Assembly: GCF_047663525.1 (NCBI RefSeq)
Contig: NC_092612.1
Span: forward strand, 3,071,501 to 3,135,500
DNA from: Anas platyrhynchos
Lineage: Eukaryota > Chordata > Aves > Anseriformes > Anatidae
DNA: 64,000 nt
Direction of reading: 5' to 3'
Below are positions 40,901-62,100 of the stretch, one piece after another. Position 1 is the first letter of the stretch; every line of letters begins with the position of its first letter. The notes under the pieces were generated by a model. That model was not told the DNA's origin and did not search any database. It worked only from the letters and a program-made list of their open reading frames with translations. The translations under genes were made by a program, and so were the position numbers.

Positions 40901-42608
40901 CCGGGGCCTACCAGGCCTCACCGGGCCCCACCGGGCCTCGCCCCACCCGCCCTGGGCCCCGTTCAGCCAGGCCCAGCAAAAAGGCGCTTCCCCCTGCGGG
41001 GACCCAAAAGGTCTCAGCCCCAAAGCCGAAGATTTGCCCAAATCTCGCCGCTGCAGCCCCGGGGCCAGGCGAGCGTTAGCCCCGGGGGCAGCAAGGCGGC
41101 TGCTTCACCGCCCCCCAGCGATGCACGGCGGGTTTCGTGGACGTGAAACGGTCAGGGAGGAATTGGTGGCACGACAAGCGGCTGGGGTAATTAAAGTGGT
41201 GCCTCCCGGATGGGTTATTTATAGGGATCACCCATTCCAGCAGCTACAGGCAGCGTGCCGACAGCCCCTTCCCAAAAAGGAATTCCCCAGCACAAGAGAG
41301 AAATCCCCACCTGCCTCTAGTTCCCATCCCAGACTTCAGTACTCAGCAGCAGCTACGCCTCTTGTCTAAAAATCTCCCCTCCTTCTGAATAGAGGAGACT
41401 TAAAGTTACGCACAAAGCTGTGAGCTCCCCCCTCAGCCCGGACAGCTGCCACCTCACTGTGGTGCTCTTGGCTGGGAAGTTAAAAGCTGCAGATTCAGAT
41501 TTTGGACACCAGGGTGCTGTGTTTTTTGAAGTCTGACAGACTGCAGATATTATTTGCTCAATTTAATTCCAATGCAGGCTCACCCAGGGGCTGGCTACAG
41601 ATGCAGCAGGACCAGGTCTTCCCCCCACTCTCATTCCCTGGCACACACCACCTGTGAGCTGCGTGGCTGGCTGCCGTCTGACTGGGCAGTGCTGCAGGAA
41701 CCAGGTAAAAGCTTCCAGCACAAGCTCTTTAAGACCACAGGTGCGTGGAGATGAGCCAGTGTCACTCCTTCTGTGACACGCCCAACTAACTCCAGGTGAA
41801 GCTGGTGTTTTCCTTTATCTCTTTGCATGATAACATGGACAGTCTGCCACAGACTGATGGCACAGCAACAAAGGGGGACACTTGTGTAGAACAGACCACG
41901 TCTGCTGTTCCTGACACAAGACTCTTGCAGACACGCGTGGGCAAAGCAGCAAGACAGAGGTCCCATCAGGTCTATGACTTTTTTCCCATGGAAAAGCCCA
42001 AGTCAAGGGCCCAGCCTCACAAAAAGGCCCAGCCAGACCCATTTCCCTGTGCTGGGCTACAGCACACACTGTTGGGCCACCCCCTGTAGGCATCTGTACA
42101 GCCCTCGATCACCTGCCCATGGAGTAAGGGGGTTTCTCTAGTAAAGCAGCACCGAGGCTGCTCCCTTCAGACCTTTTGTGCCTGGCTTTACCACACATAT
42201 CTAAGTAGTCCCTGTTATCCTTTTGCTAGGAGGAAGACTTGTTTCATATATTAAATCTTCCCACCTTTGAATACGAGTCTCAGGGCACAACACAGGACCC
42301 ACGTTTGGCCACCCACCATGCCAGAATCTGCTCGTCCTGGACCTATTTCAGGCCAGCTGCAGCAGCTCAGAGCAGCTCAGACAACAAGACCATCATCCAA
42401 GCTTGGGAAGACCTGGGCAGGTGGGTGAATAAAGCTGGCTTTGTTACCCAGGGGTTTACCAGACTGAAGCAGCTTTCTTCCTGCAACACGAGGATGCATC
42501 TTCCTTGTCTCTGCAGGGTGCAGCACAGTCACCGCCTCTCAGGAGTAAAAACCACCAGCAGAACAGCCTCAAGACAGGCTGCAGCTGGTCCAAACACAGG
42601 CCGGAAGG
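40901..42608. other. Intergenic, SCAMP3 upstream to CLK2 3' end
   Basis: About 1.7 kb, GC-rich on the left and near average on the right. No gene, RNA or repeat family recognised. Confidence 0.5.
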
Positions 42609-42614
42609 TTTATT
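42609..42614 (-). terminator. CLK2: CLK2 polyadenylation signal
   Basis: AATAAA on the minus strand about 455 bases after the CLK2 stop codon. The 3' untranslated region is AT-rich. Confidence 0.85.
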
Positions 42615-43069
42615 CACTTCATATTTACTTCTCACAAAGACTGTACAAAATTCTTATAAAACTCTGGTGTGGGGATGGGCTATGACATTGATCCAAAAAA
42701 TAATTCCCATGCAATCCCACCAGTTTCATAACTTACAAGGAAACAGATAAGCTACAGAGCTGCGAGTCCTGGAGTATTTACACTGAGGCGGGCAGGAGAG
42801 AACAGGAGACAAAGCAACACATGAACAGAGGTATTTACAATATGGACATACAAGCCCCTCGCCTCACGATAGCGGCAGCAGCAACAGCAGGAGGTTGTGG
42901 TGCTCAGAGGCTGATAGAGAATATGGGCTATTTACAGTATCTCACATATTAACAGCTTTACAAACATGTCCAGGGAGTTTATGTATAAAAAAAGCACCAA
43001 ATGTCTGAATAGAAATCACACAGGCCTCCACGGGGGCTAGAATCTGAGGGCAGGCTGGCACCTCTGGCG

Positions 43070-46000
43070 TCACCGGCTGATGTCTCTGCTAGAGTCCCAC
43101 ATTTTTGTGCTTGGCTCCATCTCCAGCATGTCGAAGAACGGGTGCTTGAGGGCTTCAGCCAGGCTGATGCGCTTGGACGGCTCGTACTCCAGCATGCTCT
43201 CAATGAGGTCAAAAAGGCGGTGATGGTCCTCGGCCTCAGAAGTCAGGTACCGCTGTGGAGAGAGAGGGGAGAGGTCAGGGCGGAGGACGCTGCACCCCGT
43301 GCTGGTCACAGAACACTCCCTGGGCTGAACAGCTAAGGTGGGGGAGGACTGGTCTGTTCAGACCTGCATTCATCCTAAGCCTGAACTCTAGGCCACTTTA
43401 ACAAGCACAGAACTGTCAAGGGTTTTCCCCCTTCCCCATCTTCCCCAGACACTTCCTGAAGTCTCCTTGCCCTCCTCCTCATCCACTTGAGGTTAAGCTC
43501 AGGCTGCTGCAGTCCTCCTAGTTTATGTCTGGGACAGCCAAGGCTCCTTCAGGAAGATACTGGTCTGACCCTTTCAGTGGCCCAACCTTGCCCACGGGAA
43601 GAATCTTCAGAACTGGGGCTGGCACTGTAAGACTCTGCAATGAGAAAAGGATAAAGCAACCAGGTGCTCCTGCCCACCCCGCCTTACCCGCAGTGGCTTG
43701 CAGTTTTCCCTAACATAACGGCCAGCAGAGGTGTTCTCATCCCAGTCCAGGCGGCCATGGTAGAAATATTTTTGCTTCCTGTCAGAGTAAGAGGTGGGAA
43801 CAGGTTACATCCAAGCACCAAACACCTTGCAGCAGAAGCAACGCGCCAGCCCTGCCACTAATCTGCCGGGGGCACACACATCACTCAGGACACTGCAGCA
43901 GCACGGACTGACTCAGCAGGCAGCTGCAAAGTTTGATCCCTTGAAGAGAACCGCTCTACATAAAGCGGGGAAGAGCCAGGAAGCCTGCAGTGCCCAGCTG
44001 GCCTTTCTCACCTGGTCTTCCGGATCATCCGAGAAGGAATTGGCCCCAAGATCCTCTCCATCATGGCCAGGTGCTCCCGGTTGTCATGTGTCTGAGGGAG
44101 ACAAGCATAAAGGGGAGGCATGAAACAGATTACAGTCTTTCTGCCTCCAGACCCGGGTGATTCCCAGTTCAGAACCCCCTGCTGGCCAACGCCTCGGTCA
44201 TCTCTACAGGCCTGCAGTGATGGAGGAAACTCCATCAGCCCCAGAGGCTCCTGGCTGTGCTGGGCAACAGCCACATCCTCTTTCACCAGTTGTGAGGAAG
44301 CCACAGAGCATACGGTTCTCACCTGAAACAGGGTGAAACCCACATAATACTCAAAGATGATGCAGCCGATGCTCCAAACATCACAGGGCTGGCTCCAGCC
44401 AAGCTCTAAAAAACAATGTATTGAAAAGAAAATACAGTTATGGCCCCGGATTCCAAGTCCCTCTCCCTCACCCTTTTAAAAATCAACAAGTAACTGGAAA
44501 AACAATTCCCATTCTGGCCTTCTCCTGCTACATTAGTGGCAATACGCTGCCCAGCTGATAGCAATGCCAAAACCACCAGTTTCAAGTTGTTGCCCCCAGC
44601 CCTCTCTGAATTAATCCAGCAGGCAGCTCCCCGTGCCCTCGAGACAAACGCCTGCAGCTGCAGAAAGGCCAGCGAGAACCTACCCAGTATGACCTCCGGG
44701 GCCCGGTAGTGCCTGGTGGAGACAATTGTGCTGTGATGCTCGTGATCAAATGTGGCACTGCCAAAGTCCACCACTCTGATGGCCGTGCTTTTCACACTCC
44801 GCTCATCTCGCTTCTTTGTGAGGGAGAAAGACAGCATTACTCAGCAGCTTCCAAACAAGGACCAACACACAAGGACCTTACACAACTGAGGCTTGCCACA
44901 GGAGACCAGGGGAAGGGAATGCTTTGCAGGGTCTATTAGTGCTGGCGCATACCCTCCAACGTGCAGCACAGCACCTCCCAAAAAAAACTCTCATTCAGCT
45001 GGAGTCTGTGGTCTCCATAGCTTACTTGTATACAGGCAGTTCACCCAGATTTGTTCTGAACAAACACGTGAACGCAGCCAGCCAACACTATCTCCTATAG
45101 CCCAACTCCTCCCCGTGCTAAGGTCAGGGACAACAAGAACCCGAGAGGACACTTCTAGAGCAAAGCTGTTGCGTTACCTTTTCCAGGTTATAGGTGAGTT
45201 CGTAGTCAGAGTTCACAAAGAGGATGTTCTCGGGTTTGAGGTCAGTGTGAGTGAGTTTATTGTCATGCAGAACTGAGGGAGCAAACAGAACCAGGGTCAA
45301 GAAACAGAAGCAAAACGATGCTGCATCCACCTGATGAGCAAACAGCATTAACTTGGGTTGCTGCTGGCACAGTTTTAGCCCATGTTTGAAGTTGGGTGTG
45401 AACAGACAGGCCAGTCTAGGCCAAGGTGCTTCGACAGAAGCACAAAGATTGATCGCATCGATCACCAGAACGTACACAGGGAGGTGGAGGCTGAAGTGCT
45501 CTGGGCAGCTGCCAGCCCACAGGCATCAGAAGCATTATAACCAGGCAAAGAAAAAGGATTCACCCCAGGCACACATTCACCAGGGAGGGGCAGGAAGGCT
45601 CAGTCTCAGGACTGGCACAGCAGCACTGTGGCAAAAACTCATTGCATCAGGCCACCAGCTGCAGAACTGGTGCTGAAGTTGGGAGCCACACAGCTCTCCA
45701 GGTCAGTCACGGACCAGCAGAGAAAAGAGCAGTGAACACTTACATTTCACGGCCTGGCACACCTGGTAGGCCATGTGCCGCACTTGGTGGATGGGGTAAG
45801 GCAGATAGTTGTTGTCCTTCAGGAAATCAAAAGTGCTGAGCCCCAGCAGTTCGAAGGAGATGCACATGTGGCCATGGTAGTCAAACCAGTCAAACATCCT
45901 GACGCACAGGCTGAAGAGAAAGAGTCAGATTCGGGACAGATCTGTACACACCACTCAGATGGGCTGTCCCTGCACCAGGCTCACCCTTTCCTTGCTTGGT

Positions 46001-49000
46001 CTGTATCCTGTATCAAGGCAATGCGCCACCAAAAACTAGCTACAGATGAATTCAGTCACACACCAAACACCTCTCTCATCCCATCCCTACAACTGCACTA
46101 GGACGATGCTTTCCCTTCCATTTTGTCACCAGCTGAGTGCACTCACTTCTTGTTCTCAGGATCCTTCTCGTTGATTTTCTCCAGCACATTTATTTCTAGT
46201 CGGGCAGCCTCTTTGTATTTCTCCACGTTTTTAATGATTTTGAGAGCAACACGTGCACCACCCCTGGGGAGAAACAGGAAGAAAACTCAAGGTCACTCTG
46301 GAGTTGTGTCAGAGACTGTGCCCTGCAAAAAAAGGGCTTTCTGAACTAGTCTCTTCACGTGAAGATTTATACATCCTCTCCCTCGCTATGAACAGCCCTG
46401 AGACTCCCCCCAGTCCCTCTCCAACACATGGATGACCCAACGGGATGAGCACCCACACAAGCAGAGGAATACTAGAAATTGAGGGACCCATTTCCACCTG
46501 CTTTAAGCACGAGACTATTTCACCAGCTGCGCTGCCTTTTTTCCTCATCGCCACACCCCTCCCTGCCCCAGGAGCGGGCGTACCTCCGGTGATCCATGCA
46601 CTGCACCACTCTGCCGAATGTGCCTTCCCCTAAGGTGCTAATAATCTCATCTGGGAGGGAGAGAAGAAGAGAAAAGCCCATGAGAGAGTGAGCACGACCT
46701 GGATGCAGCGCATACACAAGGCAGAGGAGAATGCATTGCAACACCTAACCTGCACACAGCTTGAGAGACCGGAGCAGCGGAAGGCTGACACCGGCTGCAC
46801 AAGGCAACTGCCCTAGTTCCCTGGCACTTCAGTAACAATACAAAATATAAACGTAGTTTTAACAAAAGGGGAAGGAAAAGGAGAGGGTTTCTCTTTAATA
46901 AACAATGAAAATAAAATGAAACAGAAAGATAAGACAGATCTGCGACTGCGATGGGAGCTTAACTAGAGAGCTAAATTATGTTACGATTTGGCTGTACATC
47001 TTTCTTGTAGCCAGTCGCCGACGCGATAGATCAGATGCCCCTCGTCGTCGTCCTCCACACTCTTGGCCCTTCTGCTGCTCTGTCGACTCCGCTGCTGGCC
47101 CAGGCAGACAGGGAATTCATCATTCACCAATCAGATTTTCAAACCAGCGCAGCAGCCAGCGTCACGCATTGGTTGGTTTGGAAATTCACATGGTTGTTTG
47201 AGGAGGGGTTGCAGGAGGAGATTCCCAGCCAATTCATACGGCACAGAGGAATATATAACGATAGGGATATTGCAAGGGAACATGTCAAGATACAACACAC
47301 TAGCTCAGAAAAGAAAAAAACAGTTTGCTTTTCGTTGTAGCAAAAAAAAAAAAAAAAAAAAAAAGAAAAAAGAACCTACAAACAGCCCCACCCGAACCAG
47401 TGTGAGAGCAGAGACGGGCAGAACGAGGGCTAGCAGAGGGGCAGTGGAAGGAACCAGCTGCTCTTGCTCCTGTGGGGGCTTGGAGAGGAACGGCACTGGC
47501 CTATGGGTCCCGGATCAGTGCCAAGAGAGCACGCCAAAGCACGACTCTGCAGCCGGGCACTCAGTGACCGCAGGGAGAGGCTTGCTTCAGCCCCGCATGA
47601 GCCACTGAGGAAAGGCAGCAGGAGGCAGGTGCTGGGAAGTCCTGCACAAGCAAAGGGCCAGACTGCCCCACAGACACTGCCCATCCCCTTCCAACAACCT
47701 CCCATGGTGGCTTCCCCCAGCCCCAACACTCAGATTAAGATGAATTCAGAGATTTCAGAAGCAACTCTTGGTACAACGATCCATCCAAAACCAGAGAGAA
47801 TTTACAAGTAACTGCCCGGGGGCAGATGTGACACTTCTTTCTAGACCCTCCCCCAAAGAAGCTGATCCTGGAAAGGCCAACTTCCAGGAGAGAAGCAGAG
47901 GCCCAACAGGGAATAGGGACAGCCTGGGATGAGGCAGATGAGAGATTTTATGTCAGAGAAGAGAAAACTCCTGCCTTTGGTTCCGCTAAGCATCCCCACA
48001 CCTGGGAGCAACCAGACAGCAGACTCGGGACCTGAATCCAGCCCATAACCCCGTCCCTGGACACACAGTCAGAACAGACCAGACAACACTGAGAGCTCCA
48101 CACACAGAGCAGAGAACATGTCTGGGGTCTAACAGAAGTGGAAGGTGAACAGCAGAACAGACAAGAAGAGAAAGCCGGGGACACTGCTGGGAAGAGCCTG
48201 GGATGGTGACTGCCTCCACCCGGACTGACCAGGCCACAAGCTACGTTCACCTGCCAAAGCCCCTGGCGTGACAACCCAAGTCAGCTGCGCCCACCCAAAG
48301 GATCCTGCTCTGACACAGGACCCAGCTCACAGAGACGGGGCCTCCTGCCACAGAACACAGGCCCGGATCAGGGATCAGCAGGGGCCACGGGGACCTGTCG
48401 CAGACAGACCGAGCTCTCTGGGATCAGGAGCAGCTGAATGCTTTCTGTACAAACCTCACACAAAGACCGCTCAGCTGGGGTTCCTAGACAGCCCTTTAAT
48501 GAGCATCACCACACCAAAGCAGCGCTCTGTAGGGATAAAGGAGCTGTGGAGCACAGCACCACCCCAGGGGGACATGCCAGCCCTGCGGGGCACGCCTGGC
48601 CTTCCACCTCTGAGCGGGCAACGCTAAGGCAGGGTCTGAGCTGCCTGTGCCCAGCTGGCACAGGGCAGCCACTGCTGAGGCGCACCAGGCCGGTGGAAAG
48701 GAATCGCTGCCTGCATCAAAGGCTTTCTAGGTATTTCTCAAGCTGAGTCCGAGAGAGTGTTAGAAAGTGAGTTTTCTACTTACCCAGCTTGCCACCTGCG
48801 AGAGAAAGGTTACAGGGGAGGCCCAGCACAGCAGGATACTCACCGATGAGGAGCGACTAAAGGACCGGCTGCGGCGCCGCCTCCGCCTGTGCTTACGCCG
48901 GCTGCTTTTGCAGCTCCGGTAGCTGCCCTCGCGGTCCCGGGAGCGCCGGTACTCGTAGGAATGACGGTACTCGGGTTCATAGTAGGCTTCTCCTCGCTCG

Positions 49001-49449
49001 CGGCTGTAATCGTTCCGCCGGTAGCTATCACAGTAACGCCGGTCGTAGGCCCTCCTGTCCGCTGAGTGGTCGTCGTAGCTGGGGGAGAAGCAACCCATGG
49101 GGATAGGATTACGAACACTGTTCAGGAAGTGACAGCTCAGAGCACGAGAGCCTGCTAAGTACAGGACAGGCCGAAACACCTCGGGTCAGCTGGGGACAGG
49201 TGAGGCGCAGGGTGGCTCTGGCAAAGCGATAGCAATACGAATCAGCCAAAATCCGAGCAGCTCCACGGGGCTGACTCACCTCCTGGACCGAACGTGGTAG
49301 CTGTCCTCCCGACGGTGCCGACGGTCACGCTCGCTGCTGCTCGACCGTGACCGCGTCCGCCGTCGCTTGTGCTTGCGACTTCTGTAACGCTCATGGTAGC
49401 TGCCCCGGCTGCTGCGCTCCGACGAGCGGTACCTTCTAGAGTGAGGCAT
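43070..49449 (-). CDS. CLK2: CDC-like (LAMMER) dual-specificity kinase 2
   Basis: Nuclear kinase that phosphorylates SR splicing factors. Exons: 49280-49449, 48844-49078, 46998-47094 (its 5' edge could instead be 47091), 46584-46650, 46147-46263, 45744-45910, 45178-45272, 44684-44813, 44323-44405, 44012-44091, 43688-43778, 43070-43252; about 504 residues. The N-terminus is rich in RS, RR and Tyr ([17 protein letters not shown]), the substrate-docking region. The kinase part shows [41 protein letters not shown] and the family hallmark [14 protein letters not shown]; the end WDSSRDISR is typical of CLK2. The first coding exon starts exactly at its ATG, so an untranslated exon lies upstream, probably near 51150-51220. 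CLK genes are known to self-regulate by skipping the exon equivalent to the 46998-47094 exon; I cannot test that here. Confidence 0.96.
47342..47364. repeat. A homopolymer tract in CLK2 intron
   Basis: Twenty-three adenines followed by further A-rich sequence, within the CLK2 intron between 47094 and 48844. No retroelement body or retrocopy recognised beside it. Confidence 0.8.
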
Positions 49450-51821
49450 CTGCAGGAACAACACAAGGCCGTGACTATGAGGCAATGGCAAGGGAGAGAA
49501 ACCAGCACACACAGTCAGTAACCAAAGAACCGTTAGGACAAAGAGGGGGAAGCAATCAGCATGTCTAAGTACGCACGGGGGATTTGAGAGGGAGGGGACA
49601 AACCTCTGAAGAACCCCAGAACCTCGTAAGAGTGAAGATGCAGCCACTCCCATGGGCCATGCCTGCTGTGGTTTTGTTCTCCAGGTTACGATTCCCCCTT
49701 CACTTCTTATCCATGGCCTTTACTGGCCACAGCTCCAGGAGCAGCATTTGTGCTTTCAATGCTCCTGCTTTCTCTCCCTGACCCTACGCCCTCCCCAGGA
49801 AGCAGAGACTCTCCACCAAGAAGAACTGACAATAAAACAAAGCTCAGGATGTTACTGATGCCAGGCCCAAATCCTTGCACCAGCACCTGAGTGGGCAACT
49901 GCTGAAGAAATGCGTCTGTCCTGCTGCTGAGCCAGCACCACCTACAGCTCTCACTCCAAGCACAGAGGCCCCTACAGGATCCAAGGAGCAGGAACGCCGT
50001 CTGCACGCACAGATGTGTTAAGGCAGCCTCGTAGGCCTTACCTCAGAGGCAAGGAATACTCACAACTCTGCCCTGTAGGTGGGACGTTAGAGTCAAGAAT
50101 GAAGAAGAAAATGCCTCAGTAAGACCATACACCCAGTTCCACCTCTGAAGCGCGAGTTCTTAGGGTCCTGCTCCTACCCCCAGACCTCGCTCCAAAAACA
50201 TCAGACTTTCCCAACGCGTATTTTGGTTCTCAAGCATTGAGCTGCTAGATCTGCCCTGTCTCCGCAGGTAAGAAGCTGGATTTCTGCCCACAAACCTCCT
50301 GGCGGATCTTTCCTCCCCCCTCAGAACGCACCCTCGCCTACCTGCCTTTCTGCCCGCAAAACTCTGCTGACGTTAGGGGCAGGGCTACCAGAAGGCAAAG
50401 CTACTCCCACAGCCGTGGCGAGCTACAGGCACGTACTCATCGCACGCCGACAGATCTCACCCTCGGCAGCCAGGCCGGGCTCGGCAGAGCCCCTGGCGGT
50501 CCCTCCCCGGCGGTGGCTCACCGACACCCGGCGCTGGGGCCAAGGCGAGCGCTGAGCCCGTCACACCCCCAGCGAGCGCCGCGCAAGGGAGACGCTCCCA
50601 GCCCTTAATTAAAGGCAGCGCTGGGAGGCGACGCTGGCAGCCCTCCAGCGGCCGGGCAGCCCTCCTGGCGGGCAGGCGGAGGCCGCACCGGGGCGTTTCG
50701 CTGCGCTGGAACCGGTTTGGGGATCATCGGCGGCGGGGCCGGGCCGCCAGCAGCGAGCTCGGCCGCCGGGCGGGGCCCGCACCGGACGCGGCGCCGAAAG
50801 AGGAAGCGCCGGGACCCGACCGCAGAGAGAGGCCCGGGGCCGGGGCACCGGGACGGACCGCGCCGGGAGGGGGGGGAAGAGGGGATGGGGAGGGCTCGGA
50901 CCCCCCGCCCGGTGCCCCCGGGCCTGGCCGCGGCCTCCTCGGGCGCTCTGGGCCCGCCCCGCGAGCGCCCCCCCGGAAGCGCTCGGGCCTCGGGAGCGCG
51001 GCCCCGACCTTGGCGAGGAGCCTCCGGGAGGCCCTGCCCGGCCCGGCCCGGCCCGGCCCTGTCCAGCGCGGCCCCGGGGGGCGCCGCCGCCGCCGAGCAC
51101 GGAAGCGGCCGCCGCGGCCTAACCCCGCCCGCCCCGCCCCGAGCCGCACCGTCCTCGCAGCCAGCCCGGTGCGCTTGTCCCACAGGAAGTCCGTGATGGC
51201 GGCCGTGGGCCCCCGGGGATCCCGGGCCCCGCTCCGGCTCCTCTCGGGCTCCTCCGCCGCTCGTCCTCGCCGCCGCCGCCTCCTCCGCCGCGCCCCGCCG
51301 CGCCGCGCCGCCGATCCGGGTCTCAGCCAGGCCGCGCGCACGCACGACGCACACGCGTACGCGCTTGCGTCACGAGGCGCGGCGCGCGCACGGGCCCGCG
51401 CGCCGAGGAGGCGGGGCGGGACCGGGAGGGAGGGGGCGGAGGCGGGGCTGGGGGCGGGGCCTCGCGCTAAACCACGCCCCCTGAGCCCCGCCCGCCCCGC
51501 CCCGCCCCGCCCGCCGCGGGGTCCCGCGCCGCCGCCGCTGCCGCCGCCGCCGCTCCGGTGCCGCCGCCCGGGCCTCGGTGCTCGGCGCTGCTCCGCTGCC
51601 GCCGGCGCCTCCCCGCTGGCGGCGGGGCCCGGCCGCGGTGCCCGCGCCAGGGCGTGCGCAACAGGCGGGCGCCGCCGGGGCCGCGGGCGCCGGTGAGCGA
51701 GCGGCCGGGGGCGGCGAGCGAGCGGCCGCCCGGGGCCGGGCATGTGCGGCGGGGCGGCGGGCAGGGCGCCCGGGCAAGGGCGTTTGAAGGAAACGTGAGG
51801 CGCGGCGGCGGCGGCGGCGGC
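49450..51821. promoter_or_regulatory. CLK2 first intron and divergent CLK2/HCN3 CpG-island promoter
   Basis: From 49450 to about 50400 this is unremarkable CLK2 intron. From about 50450 to 51821 it is an extreme CpG island shared by CLK2 (minus) and HCN3 (plus). At 51184-51201 an ETS-like AGGAAGT is followed by ATGGCGG, a YY1-like core, the usual pair at housekeeping promoters; this is my best guess for the CLK2 start region. GGGGCGGGG-type Sp1 boxes are abundant at 51410-51510. No separate gene is seen. Confidence 0.6.
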
Positions 51822-58905
<7,084 letters not shown>

Positions 58906-61265
58906 GCCCCCGGCGGCACCCGTGCACGGGTAAGAGAGAGACAGGCACCGAGGTGGCACCTGCGGGAGGAGAGCGGAGGCAGCAGGAGAGGCAGAGCACC
59001 TTGTGGAGGCCTGGCTCTGTCCGAGGGGAGGCGAGGTGAGAGGCAGGGCACGGGGACACGCACCGGCCATGCTGGGTGCGGGGGACGCAGCAGGGGTGGG
59101 CTTGGAGCAGCCCCAGGAGCTGGCCTGGCAGGACGAGGAGGGGGCTCTCCGAGGACCATGCCATTGCTCTCCCCACCCGCTCCATCACCGTTTCTATCCT
59201 GCCACCTACCCTCCTTCTGGAGGCAGCAGGCAAAGTTGGAGCCCTTGCCCCAAATCCAGGCCTCCCAGGGGAGCCCAGCTCCCCACAGCTACTCCTTCGG
59301 GGCTGGGCCCCTCTCTGCTCTGCCCTCGCTCCCTGCAGCCTCTCCTCGGGGCCAGGGCGATGCTGGCAGGCTCTGCTGGGCTCGTCCTCCCACAACAGTA
59401 CCCGCAGCATCCCCACACCATCCCCAGAGAGGTCTGCCCAGCACTTTGGCTTTTTGGAAGAGGAGAGAGAGCCAGCACCCCACTGGTGCTGAGGGCAGAG
59501 GGGGCTGGAGCCCACTGTGGGGTCTCACTGGGCAGGCAGAGCGCAGGTACCAGGGGCCAGGTCCCCTCTCCCCGAGGTGCCAGCAGCCACGCTCGGGGCT
59601 CAGTGCTGGGCCCTGGTGCTGCTGGAGCCCTGTGCCAGCCAGGCCAGCCCTGGCGTGCCAAGTGCCAAAGGCAGGGGCAGACAGCTCTGCCTCCACAGCA
59701 TCCCCCGGGGTGCCTCTGCCTGGCTTTGCAGGCCTCACCTCTGAGGTGCTGCAAGGCCTTTGCGGAGTGCTTGGCCCTGCCAAAGCTCCGCTGGCAGCTC
59801 ACCGGGGCTGGGATGTGCCTGGCAGGGCTCTGCCCCATGCCTGGGCACTGAGCCCAGGCCCTTGGCCATGCTCCCGTGTGGAAACAGTGCGGGGGCAATC
59901 CAGCTGCCTGCAGCTCCAGGGGGGATGCGTGGGCCGGGCTTCGGTCCCCTCCTGCCCCGTGCTGCTGTCCCCTTTATGGACCACCTGGAGAGGCTGATCC
60001 CCAGCGCTGCAGCGAGCAGAAGGCGGGCTTGAGGAGACACCAACCCCGGGCAGCGCCTGGGCGGCGTGTGGGGCTGCGGGGCTGCCTCCCCTCGCCCTTC
60101 CCGCACAGAAGGGCAGGGGCTTGGGGGCTCCGCAGCCAACCCCAACTGCCCCTCCGGAGCCAGTAGTCATCCGTGTGTGTTCGAGTCGTGGCTCTGCCGA
60201 GCAGCTGAGCTCTGCTTACAGTGTTGCTTTGGGCTCAACCGCGTTACCAGTCCTGGTTAGAGTAGTGTTCCCTCCCGACCCCGCTGCGCTGCGCGAGCTG
60301 CTTTCCACTACTAGAGTCAGGACCCACGGCTTGTAGTCGCGCTCTGGGGCTTGGCTGCCGCTGAGCGGGGCCCGTGGGACCCGGCGGCCCTGGCACACCC
60401 GGCCCCAGCCGCCTGGCGCAGCGGGCGAGGGTTTTGTTTCACGCAGTACTTCTTGAAGTGAGTCCTTCAGTTCTCCCCCCTCGTGTTTTGGGATATTGGG
60501 ACCAGTTTGAACCACTTGGCTGCTCCAGGAGCCGAGCCCTCAGGGCGCAGCAGCCCGGTGGGAATCCATTAGCGTGTCCGTCGGAGGGGATGTCCAGCAC
60601 TGCCTTTTTTTTCATGGACTTGAACTCCCCTTCCCCACCCAGCTCCCGCGTCCCGCTCCATCCCCATGGTCGGTGTCTCCCCGGCAGCCCCTCAGGAAGG
60701 GGTCTGCGGCCGGGCCGCGCAGTCAGACATCCCCCAGGCCGTGTTTACACCCCGTGATGTAGATGTCTTAGTGGTCATCATAGGTGTTCCTCACAGAGCG
60801 CGTGGGCCAGGCTGGGTGGCACCGAGCGCGGCACCATTTCTGCCAGCCGTGCTGCCGGGTCACCCCTCCCCGCGGCCGCAGACCCGCGCCAGGAGCTGGA
60901 GCCACCCCGCGCTCCAGTCACCGCTGCGGCCGGCTCCACCGTGGCGACCAGCGCCTGCTGCGAGCTGCGGCAGCTCCTGTCCCCGGAGGTCAGGACCCCG
61001 GTGTCCCGTCCCCGAGGGGAGGCAGGAGGGGGGCGGCTGGGGGTTTAGGGCCAGGGCCGGGGGTGCCGGCCACGTGCGCGTCTCTGTGGCGTGAGTGGGC
61101 GCGAGTCTCGTCACCAAAGACCATGCTCCTTCACTCTTGCACTCACGGCAGTCGATGTACAGAGCTTGTAGTTTTCATATTGCAGAGAATTTAAAAGCGT
61201 TTTTTTTTTTTTTAATTTATTTATTATTATTTATTTTTTGGTCGTTGTACATAATGGGTTTAAAT

Positions 61266-61271
61266 AATAAA
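61266..61271 (+). terminator. HCN3: HCN3 polyadenylation signal
   Basis: AATAAA 2.36 kb after the HCN3 stop, at the end of an AT-rich patch (61200-61275) in otherwise GC-rich sequence. No earlier canonical signal was seen on the plus strand, so the 3' untranslated region is probably about 58906-61290. Confidence 0.75.
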
Positions 61272-61809
61272 GAGAGATTCTGAGCTGGTCTGAGGGAGCC
61301 TCCTTCAGCGCAGCCCGCGCCGGCCGCGGTGCCTTGCCCACGAGGATGGGACGGGGCAGCGGTGGGGTGCCACAGAGGGGCAGCCCCGGTCCTCGTTAAC
61401 AGCAGGATTTAATTGCCTTCCCCCGACAGCCAGGAGCAGATGGGGAACCCCGAGGAGCATCTTGGGGTGCCTCCTCCCGGCCCCGCAACCTCGGGCAGCA
61501 CAGGAGGAGCAGCACAGCCGCAGATCCCCCCCTTCCCCTCACCCCACCGGCATTTGGGCCCCGGGGATTAACGTTTAATCTTTGCTGATTTTCCCCTTCC
61601 ATTTCCCTTCCGTTTATTAACCCGGGGGGGGGGCTGATTGCGGAGCAGACTGCGGGCATTAAACAGATTAAACGAAGGTCACGGAGCACGGGGCGGGCCG
61701 GGGGGCTGGCGGTGCTCAGTGCCCGTTCCACGGTGCCGGCACACCCTGCACGGGGCTCGGCTCGGGCCTGTGCCCGGTGGCTCTGCCCCTGCGCCGGCAC
61801 CGCCAGCAC

Positions 61810-61863
61810 GGCACCGGGCACCGGGCACCGGGCACCGGGTACGGGCACCGGACACGGGCACCA
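61810..61863. repeat. GGCACCG-type minisatellite
   Basis: Tandem GGCACCG heptamers, imperfect at the right end, upstream of the FDPS promoter. Confidence 0.8.
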
Positions 61864-62100
61864 TGGACGCCCCCCGCGCCCAGCACCGGGACATCCCCGG
61901 GGCAGCGCGGCTGAGGCTCGGTGACACCCGAGGAGCCCCGGGCCCATCGGCGGCTCCTCCCTCGCGCCGTTATTCCCGGTGACACCGGGGCGAGGCGGAG
62001 CGGGGGCGCGTGGAAGCCGCCGGTTGCCCCGGCCCCAGGCCCCCGAAGGGGCCAGGCTGTGCTGACGGCGCCCGGGCAGGGCCGGGGGCGCAACGCGGGA

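Noticed and set aside
47300-47365. Poly(A) tract as the tail of a processed gene copy
   Set aside because: The preceding sequence matches no gene I recognise, and no target-site duplication was apparent.
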